Part shown: positions 23,264 through 35,300 of the stretch, piece by piece | How the letters are laid out: every line of letters begins with the position of its first letter | Numbering within the stretch: position 1 is the first letter of the stretch | Source of the DNA: Dryas octopetala | Taxonomy: Eukaryota > Streptophyta > Magnoliopsida > Rosales > Rosaceae | Length of the DNA: 64,000 bases | Direction: 5' to 3' | Assembly (NCBI GenBank): GCA_963921425.1 | Contig: OY992834.1 | Span: forward strand, 18,302,941-18,366,940 | Notes under the pieces: generated by a model | Database searches by the model: none | What the model saw: the letters and a program-made list of their open reading frames with translations, nothing else | What the model was told of the DNA's origin: nothing | Made by a program: the position numbers and the translations under genes

Positions 23264-23879
23264 TTCTTTTAATGACTACCATGACCTGAAATTATATTTC
23301 TAATTCATGTAAGTTTGACTCTGCAACCATAATAGCCAATATTCATGAATGATTATCGATATAAGCCAAATAGAACTCCGGCTTGAGTTTGGAAAACTAG
23401 ACTTTCGGGTTTGTTTTTCACATGATATATATATTCTTTATGATTCATTCATTCTATTATCTAATTGCCCATGACGATTATCACACTGTACTAGAAGTTT
23501 TCTTTTAGTCGAACTTAATTACCATTTTGTGATTTATATATTATAGAGCAGCAAGGTTTCATGTATTGGAAGCTTGAGAATGTGGTAAATTATTTCATTG
23601 TATGGTGGAAAAATATTGGTACAATTATTATCAGTCTAGCCTATATCAATTGCTTTTATGCTATAGTAAAACGTTATTCCTATTAAACTATTATGTGGAT
23701 CAGACCTTGAATTTCCTTTAGTGATCCTCTACTACATATGTGATACTCTCTAACTTGTTTTCGCTACTGGAAGGTGATATCCTGACTGCTATTTATACAA
23801 TTCTTATAATTGTAGATTTAGTTATTTATTGTATAATCATGATTTTCTACTATATGTGATTATTATCATTGAAAGATCA

Positions 23880-26420
23880 TGATCTTTTGATCCCACAAAA
23901 GAGATTAAGGTTGTTTGATCTCACAACTAATATCAGGACTAAAAGTTCCTTCATTCAAAGAAAATCAATTAAGGGCTAAAGGATCTTCAATCCTTGTAGG
24001 ATTGATTAAGGGCCAGAAATTCCTTAATTCTCTTCAATTAATTGAGGACCAGAAGTTTCTCAATTCTTATAAATTGTATAAGCGCCTTTGAGCCCCAAAT
24101 TTTATGCCTCACTTCATGAGAGCAAAAGGTCGGTGTCTCACTTCATGAGAACCAAAGGTGCCTCACTTCATGAGAATTAAGTGTGACTCAATTCTTATAC
24201 ACTCAAATGAGTGCAAAATGACTCAATTGTTATACAATTAAATAAGATAAGGACCCGAAGTTCCTTATTACTTATTATACAAGGACCAAGTTCCTTGATC
24301 CATACAAAGGTCTTATGTTTCCAATACCCATTTTGAAAATGGGTACCAAAAATTTCGAACCTGAAGTTTCGAATATATCAAAATTGATGATCTACAGTTT
24401 ATGGATTATAATATTATGAACCTGAAGTTTCATAATTAATATGATTATATTATATGAATTTTCTTATGCAATTTTAATGTCAGTATTATTTTAATTATGT
24501 TTATGTTTCACTACCCGTTCTATATTATTATGCACTGAATATATGATTATTCATACATAAATGAGATTAGGGCCTAAAGTTCCGTATCATACGATCCAAT
24601 TGAAACCTGAAGTTTCGTGACTTAATCAAAACCTGAAGTTTCATGATGATTGGTCAATATTGGAACAATATGGAATGAAGTACACGTTCGATGATAGTGC
24701 AAATATGACATATTCGATCATTGAGGTCTTAATATTGTTGAGCACTCGATTTTGCTTTATATATGATATACACGACGATTATCACATATATATTATATTA
24801 GGACCTGAAGCTCCTTAATTTTGATTAATCATTTAATCATACGAAGATTTGAAGTTCTTCCATTTTTATGAGGACCCTAAATTCTTTGGTTCTTATCATG
24901 TGATCAAATCATAATCTTGAAGTGTCTTGTTTTTATTATATATAATGAAGACTCGAAGTTCTTCAATCTTTATCCAATCGTGTAACTAAATGAGAACCTG
25001 AAGTTTCTCAATCTCTATATATAAATCATGATCTGAAGTTTGTTGATTCATTTGATTGGAACCATAAGTTTCCATAGTCTATTTTAATGCAATGTTTTAC
25101 AATTTCTGCTTTAATTTAATCACTCTATTTATTTCGTTATTTTAATTCTTAACTATGCATTATTCTTTTTATGGACCTGTTGTCCTAAACATTGAACCTG
25201 AAGCTTCGAGAATAGATATAATTTTGAACTTGAAATTCTAATTACTATAGCCTCAATTAACCTTGAAGTTTTGAGCAAATTATTTTGGCATGAAGTTCAA
25301 AATATATGAATCTTGTTAAGAACCAGAAGTTCTAACATAGTATAGACTTGAAGTCTACAAATGAACTTGAAGTTCAAAGCTCGAACATTTTAGACTCGGA
25401 AGTTTTAAATAAAATTTATGCCCATGTTTTGATTCTGGAACTTGAAGTTTCAGAAATATGCTAATGTGGATATGATGTTCATATTATGACTTTTGAGGAG
25501 CAAATATTTAGAACCCGAAGTTCTAACCTACTCCAAATTTGAGGTTTTGAGAATACATGGGAACATATTATTCGTTGGCTATATCATTTTCTTTAAATAG
25601 AACCTGAAGTTAAATCTTCGATCTATACTATATTTATGCCTTCTATCACGGAATGGAGAGATCAAACTTATAAAGAAATTGATATTCTAACGCATACAAT
25701 GTGATGTTCCTTATTCCTTGGTTTTACTTAAAATATGAGAAATTTGAAGTTCATGGAAAATAGGATCAGAACATGTAGTTCTACATTAAACAGTCAAATA
25801 AGAACTTGAAGTTCTTTGACTTTTTGTTTCTTTATCAGAAGTGGATGAAAACTGAGATGTGATAGAACCTAATGTCCTTATGATTGATTAAAATTTGTTG
25901 TTCATTGTGCATTACTTAATCAAGTCAGAACCTGAAGTTCCTTGATTTTCATGCTCTATGTTATAGAATCAAATTGAACCAGAAGTTCTTTGATATATCA
26001 TTCCACGATTTAGAACTTAAATTTTTCCTAACTCCATAATTTTCCTTATGAACCTGAAGTTCTTGATTAAGTTTAGATTAAGTAGAAAGCTTTTATTCAT
26101 ATGAGCTTATAGTTCTATACTTTAACAAGATTTAAGAACCCGAAGTTCTGCTTATATTTTGTATAGAAACTTGAAGTTTCATGGCTTTTAATGAACTTGA
26201 AAGTTTCATAGCTTCAATTTAGAACATATTAGCATATATGTTCATAGTTGTTCATAATTAATTTATTGATTCTTATTATAACTTGAAATTAGATGCTGAA
26301 GAATTATTTGAAACCAGAAGTTTCATATACCTACATGTGCATTGCAAACCTGGTTATGTTTTGTCTTTATATAACCTGAAGTTATATAAGCAATTGAGTT
26401 TGTATAACCACTCACTCTAT
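23880..26420 (+). repeat. Dispersed short motif array in the Copia internal region
   Basis: Dozens of degenerate copies of a 13-mer resembling GAACCTGAAGTTC recur every 30-100 bp. Variants include AACCTGAAGTTTC, GAACTTGAAGTTC and GACCCGAAGTTCC. The arms GAAC and GTTC make it a partial palindrome. The stretch has no long coding frame. It seems to be a structured non-coding part of this Copia family rather than a separate element. Confidence 0.7.
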
Positions 26421-27274
26421 TGATTTTTATATATGCACTTATGAAAATTTTCGCGCCGTTACGGGGAGAAATGACCGTTCCTTAAGAACGGCGTGAAATA
26501 GCATAATATGCATATACTAGTGTTTTTTATTTCATTCAATATGTGAATGAGATATGAATGATAATGCAAATCTAGCGAATGCATTTATTTGAAAGCTAGA
26601 TGCATATATATACAACGAAATTGCAAAGTCACATATAGAAGTTTTATATATGCCAACATGGATTGATGTCCTAACATGATAGTCCATCAATTTGGCAAAA
26701 AATGGTTTATTGCACAGCTGAAGCGTGACAAATCTATAGGTTCCAAAGTTTAGCTTCCTAGAAGTGAAGAGTATATGAAATGGTCCACACAAGCCCAATT
26801 AATTAAATTTAAAGATCCACATTCTGTACACAAATCATCCTAGAAGAGATGACAGTCTCTGAAAAGACTATAAAAGCCCCTGAAGAGGCATGTGTACCAA
26901 TTACTAAGATATATCAATTTATATCTAATGCATGCAAATGAGAATTGTGAGATCGTTGATATAATGATGATATATTTTGTTTATAGTAGCTACTAAAAAT
27001 CATCATGGGCTATAATAATGTGGAACCACGTTTACTATAAATGTCGACAAAATTAAATGATTGGCCAAACTAGAAAGAGGCAATTCCAGTAAAATTGAAC
27101 ATCATTATAAACGTGGAATAATGAGAACCTATAGTTAAAACACCAAAGATGTGAACCCTAAAGGTTATAAAGTGTTTGAAATAAAGTGAATGAAATCACT
27201 ATTTATAATGGCACAAGGTTTCTCTAAATAAACATGGGATTGTAGTTATATATTCTCCTGTTATAGATGCAACC

Positions 27275-27699
27275 TGTAATGACCCGACCCAAAATTGAGG
27301 AGAAATTTTAATTTTTATTCGTTTTGGCCATGTAGAGGCATAGCGGTAAATGGATTTGAGAGACTCATATCTTTTCAAGTTTTTATTCTAAATAATTTGG
27401 GAATTTAATTGAGAAATAAAAAGGGTTTTGGGTTAATTTTTAATTTTCTTTTAAATTGGGCTTGACCCAAAGTTGACTTTTAAAACTAGGTGGCTTTTGA
27501 TTTTTACTTTTGACACATTGGAAAGATCTTGAACCCACGAGTCCATAGACGCGAACTGTGCGTCAATTTGAGTTTCGGTTTGTGAGTTACGGGCTTTTGA
27601 AGTGAGGGGCAAATTTGTAATTTTGCTCGGGCTAAGTTTTAAAAACCCAAAAACTGAAATTGTTTTCAGTTTTCTCTCTCCCCTCTCACGGGCTACACA

Positions 27700-27745
<46 letters not shown>

Positions 27746-29457
27746 GCTTCCTCCCCGCGCACACACCCTCCCCTCTCGGCCACCATCGCCGGCCAGCCAC
27801 TGCTGACCTCGACCTCCGACGAGCACCCAGACGCTGACCACCCTCCCCTCGAGTTCTCTCTCTCTCTCTCTCTCTCTCCCTCTCTCCCTCTCTCCCTCTC
27901 TCTCCGACACTCTCTCCTCTCTCTTTCCCTTTGTGCGCGCAGGACCACCACCGGAGGACAGCTCCCGGCCACTGTCCCAGCGGTACGAGGCCACCGTTGT
28001 GACCCCCGTGAGCCGGCCATCCTCCTCCGTGCCTCCCATCGCCGGCCCGCCACCCCTGTGCGCAGGAAATCGCCGGAGAGAGCTAGCCCCGCTGCCGGTT
28101 TCTCTTGCCGATTCCGGCCACCTTCGAGCTCCGATCAAGAAATTGGCGAGGCGACCGTGGCTCGTGACGATCCGGCGGAGGATCGAAACTAGATTTCCCA
28201 ACTTGTGAGTGGACTTTGTTTATAAATGTTTATGTTTCTAGATGATTTTGATTTCATTGATTTAATGGTGGATTTGAATTGAGAATTCTTATTTAAATCT
28301 TCTTCAAATGATATTCTGGTTGAGACTAATGACTTTGAAAATTGAAATGTTGTGATTTGAGGGAAGACACATGTTTGATGGGTTGGGTTGTTAAAGGGAA
28401 TTGTGAAAAGAGTTTTTAAAAACTGATGTATAAATGCATGTATTGACCGGTCGAGCCTGCCTGTGTTAAATGCACGGGATTGTGCCCAGGATACGAGCCT
28501 GCTTGTACGGAGTGACCCCTCCGTACGAGATTGTGGCCAGGATTTGAGCCTGCTCGTGCGGAGTGACCCCTCCGTACGAGATTGTGGCCAGGACTTGAGC
28601 CTGCACGTACGGAGTGACCCCTCTGTACGAGATTGTGGCCAGGATACGAGCCTGCTCGTATGGAGTGACCTCTCTATACGAGATTGTGGCCAGGATTTAA
28701 GCCTGCCCGTGCGCGGGATTGTGGCCAGGACATTGTCTGCAGTTACGGGTTTGAGTATATAAGGAATACTTATATTAATTTGGATTCTTAAATATGGTGC
28801 TAAGGAATAGTTTTACTCAGAAAATGTTAAGGAAAGACTTCTTACTTGTTTAACGCTTCTATCATGTATATAAATAGTTCCTTTGACGTTTGAGAATAGA
28901 TTTTGAAGATAGTTTTAAAGTTGGGGGATTTCAAATAGCGATTGTAAGGTCTTAAAGGTTTTTATTTTATGACTTTTAAAAGATAATATAATTTTATGTT
29001 TCGTTTTCTGACTTGCCCACTCACTGAGTTTTCTCACCTTTTCTCTATTTTTGTCTAAATTTCTCCCCCCCCCCAGGTAGTAGCTTTGGTGGAGGTCGAG
29101 CTAATCACGTCGAGGCATAACAACCATTTTTCCTTACTCGGATCTTGTAGGCATCGCTTCCACTTTGAAAGTTCCGGTTTACTTTAACTGTAAATTTGTT
29201 GTAATAGAAGTAGGGGCTCTGATAACCATAATTAAATTATAAGAACTATTTTGTATTTGTAGGGTCCGAGACCCCTTTTTGGTTGTGGTAGAGGTGGTTG
29301 CTGTTTTAGAAGTGTTTTTACAGGTTTTTTTGAAAATTTTGGGTTAGTCCATTTTCAAGGGAGGTTCTACCAAATTTTCGTTAGGATTTTCCTTGATTTT
29401 GGATCCCGCAGGACCCCTCTCCGGGTTTCAGGATGGAATCCGGGAGCGGTCCTGTCA
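27275..29457 (+). mobile_element. Solo LTR, probably Ty3/gypsy type (2.18 kb)
   Basis: It starts TGTAATGACCCGACCC and ends GGTCCTGTCA, so it has TG...CA ends. The flanks are near-identical 5-mers CAACC (27270-27274) and CAATC (29458-29462). Removing it rejoins Copia pol sequence (GATGCAA then TCGCATTTT), so it inserted into the Copia element. No primer site or coding region lies inside, hence solo LTR. It contains CT microsatellites (27702-27742 and 27857-27905), a GC-rich stretch at 27740-28190 that reads open in several frames by composition only, and the hairpin array at 28453-28730. Confidence 0.75.
28453..28730 (+). repeat. 51-bp tandem array with a hairpin in each unit
   Basis: Units beginning GAGCCTGC start at 28495, 28546, 28597 and 28648, exactly 51 bp apart, with a partial unit on each side. 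Each unit carries an inverted repeat, arms about GTACGGAG and CTCCGTAC around TGACCC. The unit at 28648 has changed on both arms (GTATGGAG and CTCTATAC), so most of the pairing is kept. Confidence 0.85.
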
Positions 29458-30204
29458 CAATCGCATTTTAACAAATTTGGTAAATTTAATGTATTCATTG
29501 CATATAGAGAAAACCTTTAAAGAATATGAAATGCCTGAAGCATATCGCCAGAAGCGATTTCCTACAAAATATAAAGCAAATTACTAAGTCAAATCTCAAA
29601 TTGAAAGTGCCATGAAATATTATGTGCTTGAAGCAAATCCTTGAAGGATTGAGAGAGCCTGAAGCTCAAAGTATGTACTCAACCTTAACACTATGAATAT
29701 GGCCAAAATTGCCTTATTGAGTACTTTGATTAGAACCTGAATTCGGAAATTGTTCCAACATATTATGAATTAATTGAGGCTTCTGAAGAGCTCATATAAT
29801 TATTGAATGCTTGAATATTGGATTTGAAATGAATGACCTTGGGAAATGAAAATAGTGTCTCGAGCTGCAAATCGAGTACTTTACACGTGAAATTCATATG
29901 CCCTACGGTTGTTCGGTTTATTGGCACTGAGAATGATTACTTACTTCCTAAGGAAGATGGAAGAAAGATCTTTGGTCCAGAAGCACCATATCTTAGTGTA
30001 ATTGGTGCCTTTATTCAATATAGCACAATGCATTAGACCGAATATAGCATTGTTGATTGTCATATGATAACAAACATATATCCCTTGAAAGTCTAGAAGT
30101 CATGTTCATACAAGCATTGCCAAACTTCATTATCTAGAAGATGGCATATGAATATTTGTTGGATTAATATTGAGCTAGTCAAATTAAAGCTTGTTATTAT
30201 CAGG

Positions 30205-30650
30205 GGGAGCATCCAACCATTTTGCGTATTGTACTCTTTTCCCTTCGACTAGGTTTTTTTGTCCCATCGGGTTTTTCCTAGCAAGGTTTTAATGAGGCAA
30301 AAAGCATTCAACATAGTGTCAGTGATATTGCAAAAGTTGCACTCTTTTTCCTTTGCTTTGGTTTTGTCCCATTGGGTTTTTCAAACAAGACTTTAACGAG
30401 GCAACCTTCACTGATTGGAGAAATTTATCAGCATCAGGGAAAGCGTGCCATCAAGCATTGTACTCTTTTTCCTTCGTCCAAGGTTTTTGTCCCATTGGGT
30501 TTTTCCTGACAAGGTTTTAATGAGGCAGTGTCGCGCGCACATCGTAGTTATCAGAAACACATAAAGATTGTACTCTTTTCCTTAGCTAGTCTTTTTCCCA
30601 TAGGGTTTTGGCTAATAAGGTTTTTAATGAGGCAATTGTCATATTCAATG
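30205..30650 (+). repeat. ~100-bp imperfect tandem repeats before the Copia 3' LTR
   Basis: Four diverged copies combine three words: a TTGTACTCTTTTTCCTT start, a TTTTGTCCCATTGGGTTTTT centre and an AAGGTTTTAATGAGGCA end. They lie between the last pol-like remnant and the polypurine tract. Similar repeats at this spot are familiar from several plant Copia elements. The function is unknown. Confidence 0.75.
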
Positions 30651-30666
30651 GACATCCAAGGGGGAG

Positions 30667-30913
30667 TGTTGTAAATATCATTAATTATGTGGCTGTCCAT
30701 TATCATGTTCAATATTTATCTCCTGTATTATCTAGAGCAATTGTATAGATAATTAAGAGGAGTCCAATTTATTGTAAAATAGGAGACCTTAAGGGTTTAT
30801 CCCAGGTCATCCAAGAGCCTATAAATAGAGGCCTTATGTGAATAAGAAATATACTCTGATTCCTCCCCAATTCTCTCTTATGTTTTCTCTACATTTCTCT
30901 TTATTTTATAACA
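30667..30913 (+). repeat. Copia 3' LTR
   Basis: It runs from TGTTGTAAATATC to TTTTATAACA and is directly preceded by the purine tract. It is longer than the 5' LTR by an internal segment. Confidence 0.75.
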
Positions 30914-32200
30914 ATATAGGCTTTTTTACCCAAATACCACCTGGACTATAGGAGGTGTGCTCCCGTACTACCAAAACTTTTTTTCTTGTCAATTTACCAC
31001 ATGAAGTTATCAATATGTGCCAATGTGGCACATGCCATCCATTTCTGTCAATTTTTTTGTTAACTTAAAGGGTTCTATTGTCAATTCATGTTATAGAATA
31101 TCTTAAAAAATAAAAATAAAATCCAAATAAAACTCTAAAATAAAAAAAAAATCTAGCCAATCCACCCTCACCCCTGATGTGAGACCCCGTAAATTTTTTA
31201 TATTTTATTTGAAGTTTATTATGAGATTTTGATAATTTATTTAAAGAAGTTGTGATTTTAAAAAATAGTCTTGAAGTCAAAAATAATATTTTGACCCCTT
31301 AGATAATTAATACTCACTGAGATGAGTCCGTATGATTTTTCGGTGATTTTTTCCAAGACCCGAGCTATTGTTAACGAATTTTAAATTGTGTTATTTTCAC
31401 TTTGTGTAAATAGTTATTTTAGATCCAAACATAAGGTCCATTTCTTTTTAGTTTGAACAGCCCAAAAGGTGAAAAAGGAGATGCCCCAATCCTTGTTTTA
31501 ACCCAAAGGCTAAGTCAGCCATTGTCTTTTTAAACCAACGTGCAATTGTAGCTCCTGCATCATCTTGTTCTCGTCTTCTTCCCTTTTACTTATCTCCATA
31601 AACATCCTCTTCTACAGTGCTCACAATTAAAGGTTTCTTCTTTTCAACCTCAACCTCTAAGTTAGGTATTTTCTTATTCTTATTTGTGTTTTATATTTTT
31701 CTTTTTTATTCTCTTTTTTTTTTTTTTTTGGTTACCCAAAGTAAAAGTTTGTTTCAATTTTTCCTCTATATAGTAGGTAAGTTATATAAATATTGGGTGT
31801 TTAACATGTTAATGATATTTAGGTTTTTATATGTTGACCTTCATATTTGTTAACGATTTTTTTTTTGAATTAGATGCAGGTGTCATCAAATTTATGGAAA
31901 TAAAAACAGTGAAATTCAAAATTATGAGTAATAAATGTCTAAAATTAGGGATTTCCATTATTTATAGCAAGGGGCAAAATGGACATACAAAAATAAAAAA
32001 TGGATTAAAATCCAAAGACAAAAATCTTTGGGTTAAATCCAATATTTCATTCCTAAAATGGGCTTTTATCTAAAAACCTCATATAAGAATTGTAGAACAG
32101 ATACAGAGATGCATAGCAAAATATTGATAAAATTTAAGTATAAAAGTACATATATGATCACTACAAAATGTCGTATTATTCAATTTTTAAAATATTACCA
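30914..32200. other. Intergenic with possible LTR fragment
   Basis: At about 31186 a TGTGAGACCCCGTAAATTTT string resembles the start of some gypsy LTRs, and leader-like pyrimidine-rich sequence follows to about 31740. No second end was found, so this is at most a truncated fossil. From about 32085 the sequence is the TNL B 3' flank, similar to 840-965. Confidence 0.3.
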
Positions 32201-32309
32201 TCAGCGCCCACATTTGATGAAACACCAGCGTATACCAATGAAGACAATGGGAGTGAGTATGGCCGTACTGATGAGGAACCAATTGATAATATATAGATTC
32301 TCCACAACA
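32201..32309 (-). other. Candidate alternative last exon of TNL B (hydrophobic tail)
   Basis: The acceptor TTTGTAG precedes an open frame of 35 codons. It starts VVENLYIINWFL, contains the hydrophobic core STAILTPIVFIGI, and ends WCFIKCGR before TGA. It lies 72 bp beyond the TNL B stop. Compared with copy A (966-1074) the changes are GTG/GTA, ACG/ACA, GCC/GCA and CGC/CGT, all silent, plus one Arg/His at the last codon. This suggests selection on a protein tail, possibly reached by alternative splicing of exon 5. No phase-matched donor was found, so it is only a candidate. Confidence 0.4.
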
Positions 32310-32381
32310 CTACAAATACAGTAATTGCACATGCCATCCCCAATATAAAAAGAAAACAAAACTAATATGCAACACGCTGAA

Positions 32382-35300
32382 TCATATCAATGTAAGATCA
32401 GTGGATGGCTGTGGATCTTCAATATGCTTCCGTTTTCGGGACAAGGAAAGACGACAGTGCTCTTGATGATGACCATCAAGGACGTCACCAACTTGGTCTT
32501 GGTTGCATATTAGGTGGACCCCACAGCTTCTAACCAACACAGACGGTGAGTACAAAGGAAGGTAAAATGCAACTTGACACACTCCACCTTCCTCATCGGG
32601 TTTATTGTATAGTGGAATATAGTTGAGCCACACATGAGTTGACTCTGAATCTATTCGACAAGGCCACATCAACACTGCACCTGTTTCTTTTCCATTGATG
32701 CGAAATTTGACTTCAAAATAAAAAACCACATTATGATTAATATTACTTTGCTTGAATATTTCATAAGCAACACACACAGCCAATCCTGACTTCTGCCACT
32801 CTAAATCTCCAGGAATTTCGATAGAAAGTTCACAAATATTAACTTCCTCATAGCCATCTGGTAAAAGAGTTTCAGGTATAAAATTGAGATTCTTTCGACA
32901 ACCGAACCAGTTTGGAACTTCATTGCCAGGAAGAATAATTTGAAATGGAGAAGATACCTGCAATATATAGCTACAACAATCATCATAATAATTAACCATC
33001 ATATATAATGTATACATATAGAGAGAGATAGAGAAAGAGACAGAGAGACAGAGACAAAGGACCTGATTCAGTAAAAGTTTTTCCATCTTTGCCACGTCAC
33101 AGCCATGATTTGCACATACTCTGTTGGAATTAGTCAAAATGATCAGCTCAAGCCCCTGTGATTCATTACATTCAAATAGGCTTGACAGTTTTGGAAACTT
33201 TTCCAATGCCTTGCAATTAGCTACCGAAACCAATCTTACTTTTGGTGGAAGCTGTGGAATTTCTCGAAGCCTCTTGCAATCATTCAAGAAAAGGCTTTCC
33301 AAATTGACAAATTTGCTAATGTCTACAGGAAGACTAACAAAATTGTTTCCTGTTAGATCAAGTGATATCGATGTGGGCCAACATTCAAGACTCATAATGT
33401 AGTCAATATTTGATACATATCTTCGCATCGAAATCGACTGTCTGAACAAATCATTGTGACATGAAATGCTTGAGTTTGTTGGAAGCGTTAGTGATTTGCC
33501 ACTCGATGAACCTTCCAAGTTCACTTTATTATTTCCAAATCTGCTCAATGATATATTTGTAAGGTTCTCACAATCTCTTGCGCTTAATCTTTTAAGCCCA
33601 GTGAGATATGCAATTGATGAAGGCAATTCTCTTATACCGCAGCAGTCAAGTTCCAATTCTCTTAGGGATTCCATGTTGTCCATTTCTGGTAAAGTCTCAA
33701 GGCTTATACAGTTTGTAAGCAAAAACCATCTCAGCGATTTCAAGCTAATTCTTGTTGGAAATACCGTAAGGTTAGAGCATCCCCCCAAATCCAATCCAAT
33801 AAGTTTATCTAGGAATCCAAGAGAATCATCAACCTCAACCAAACTTGTACAATGCCTTAGATCCAAGTACTCTATGTTTGGGATTCCGGACAAGTCAGGG
33901 ATTTTTGTTAAGAATGAACATACTCCAAGATTCAGAGATGTTAGCATTGTCAAATTCTGGGAGACAATAAACAAAAGGGAAAAAATTATTAAAGTAAAAA
34001 CTTAAAAAAAAAAAAAAACTCTTTAAAATGATAACAGTTGGAAATAATTTAAAGTACCTTAAATCCCACCCCGAGTTGCGTGATTCGACTGCGAGGCATT
34101 TTGAACACAAGTAGTTCCTTTGGACAAAAATTGGATGGCAAATATTGTAAATGATATCCATCCCAATCAATGAACCTCAACTTGTTGGGGAGATAATCAA
34201 TGTCTCCAGAAAGGCATGCATTACGGTTTATAAAAAATTCAAGATTTTTCATCCCTATGAAGCTTTTTGCATTTAAGTGTATCTCATCTGGTTTGGGCAA
34301 CTTCAACATGATGCCTTTAACTTTCTTTGATCCCTAGTATGGAAAAGAAGTGGTATTAACAAACCAAGTCCTTTGTCAAATGAAAATGTAAATACTGCTC
34401 TAAGCTTTTAATTCTCTATGATTTTGATAAGCAAATTATATGCATGTTATATAAGGATTTTCATGTCGAATTGAATATAAGAACAAATATTCTACTTACT
34501 GTATTTTCCGTTAGAACATGCTCCACATCGCCATGAAACCACAACCTGCTACGTTCCCCAGGCTCTGTTGGAGATTCTCCGTAAACAATATCCTTACCCA
34601 TTTGTTCTAGCAAGTCATGCATCAAAATCCTATTTTGTTCAATTGTTATGAGGGCGTTTTGTACGAGTGTTTGAATGCACTCCTCAGGGAACTTGAGGTT
34701 GTGACTTCTTAGTACTTGTATCACATAGTCCTTATCTTCACCCTTGAAGAAACATGCAATGTCAAGGAAAACTTGTTGCACACGATATGTCAAAGCATCA
34801 TAACTTATTCTGAGTATCTTTTGTATATCGTGATAAGGACCTGCTTCGTAACAATCTAATGTAGCTTGCCAATGTTCTATGCTTTCATTATGTAGATGAG
34901 AACCCAAAAGTGTTAGAGCTAATGGAAGATGTTGAGCATAGTCTATTGCACGTCTTGAAAGCTCCAAATAATCATATGGAGGTTCGTTTTTTTTGAAGGC
35001 AATCATACTGAAAAGCTCAAGGGCTTTTTGGTCATCTAATTTCTTGACCTCATATATTAACTCAATTCCATGACGTGTTAGCAATCCTCTATTTTTTGTC
35101 GTTATGATAACTCTGCTGCCCTCACCAAACCAATCAGTAGCTCCGGCTAAGTTATTTAACTGGTCCAATTGATTCACGTCATCAAGAATTAAGAGAACCT
35201 TTTGATGGCTCAGTCGTTGCCGTATAACACTGATTCCTTTATCAACATTTACCAATTTCCAGCTTTTGCCCCCTAGAATCTCCCCAAGAAGAGTCTCTTG

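Larger units (their letters stand above)
22213..30913 (+). mobile_element. Ty1/copia LTR retrotransposon, old and broken, with nested insertions
   Basis: Similar LTRs lie at 22213-22424 and 30667-30913. The 3' LTR is preceded by a polypurine tract (AAGGGGGAG) and starts TGTTGTAAATATC. Both LTRs carry a promoter-like TATAAATAGAGGCC. AT-rich flanks are compatible with a 5-bp duplication. Short pol-like remnants are readable in the pre-RT region near 26640-27260 and in an RT-region piece near 29830-30060. The coding part is broken many times. A MITE (22870-23263) and a solo LTR (27275-29457) are inserted into it. The LTRs differ by scattered substitutions and an internal length difference, so it is clearly older than the other LTR elements here. 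Confidence 0.8.

Noticed and set aside
27602-28208. Long open frames on both strands (up to 200 codons)
   Set aside because: They arise from CT/GA microsatellites and GC-rich LTR sequence. Several frames are open at once, and the peptides are low complexity with no family.
28453-28730. CRISPR-like array
   Set aside because: The 51-bp units are contiguous with no unique spacers, in a plant LTR. This is a tandem repeat.
29833-30036. Independent small gene
   Set aside because: It reads like a fragment of Copia pol (FGPEAPYLSVIGAF) within the fossil element.
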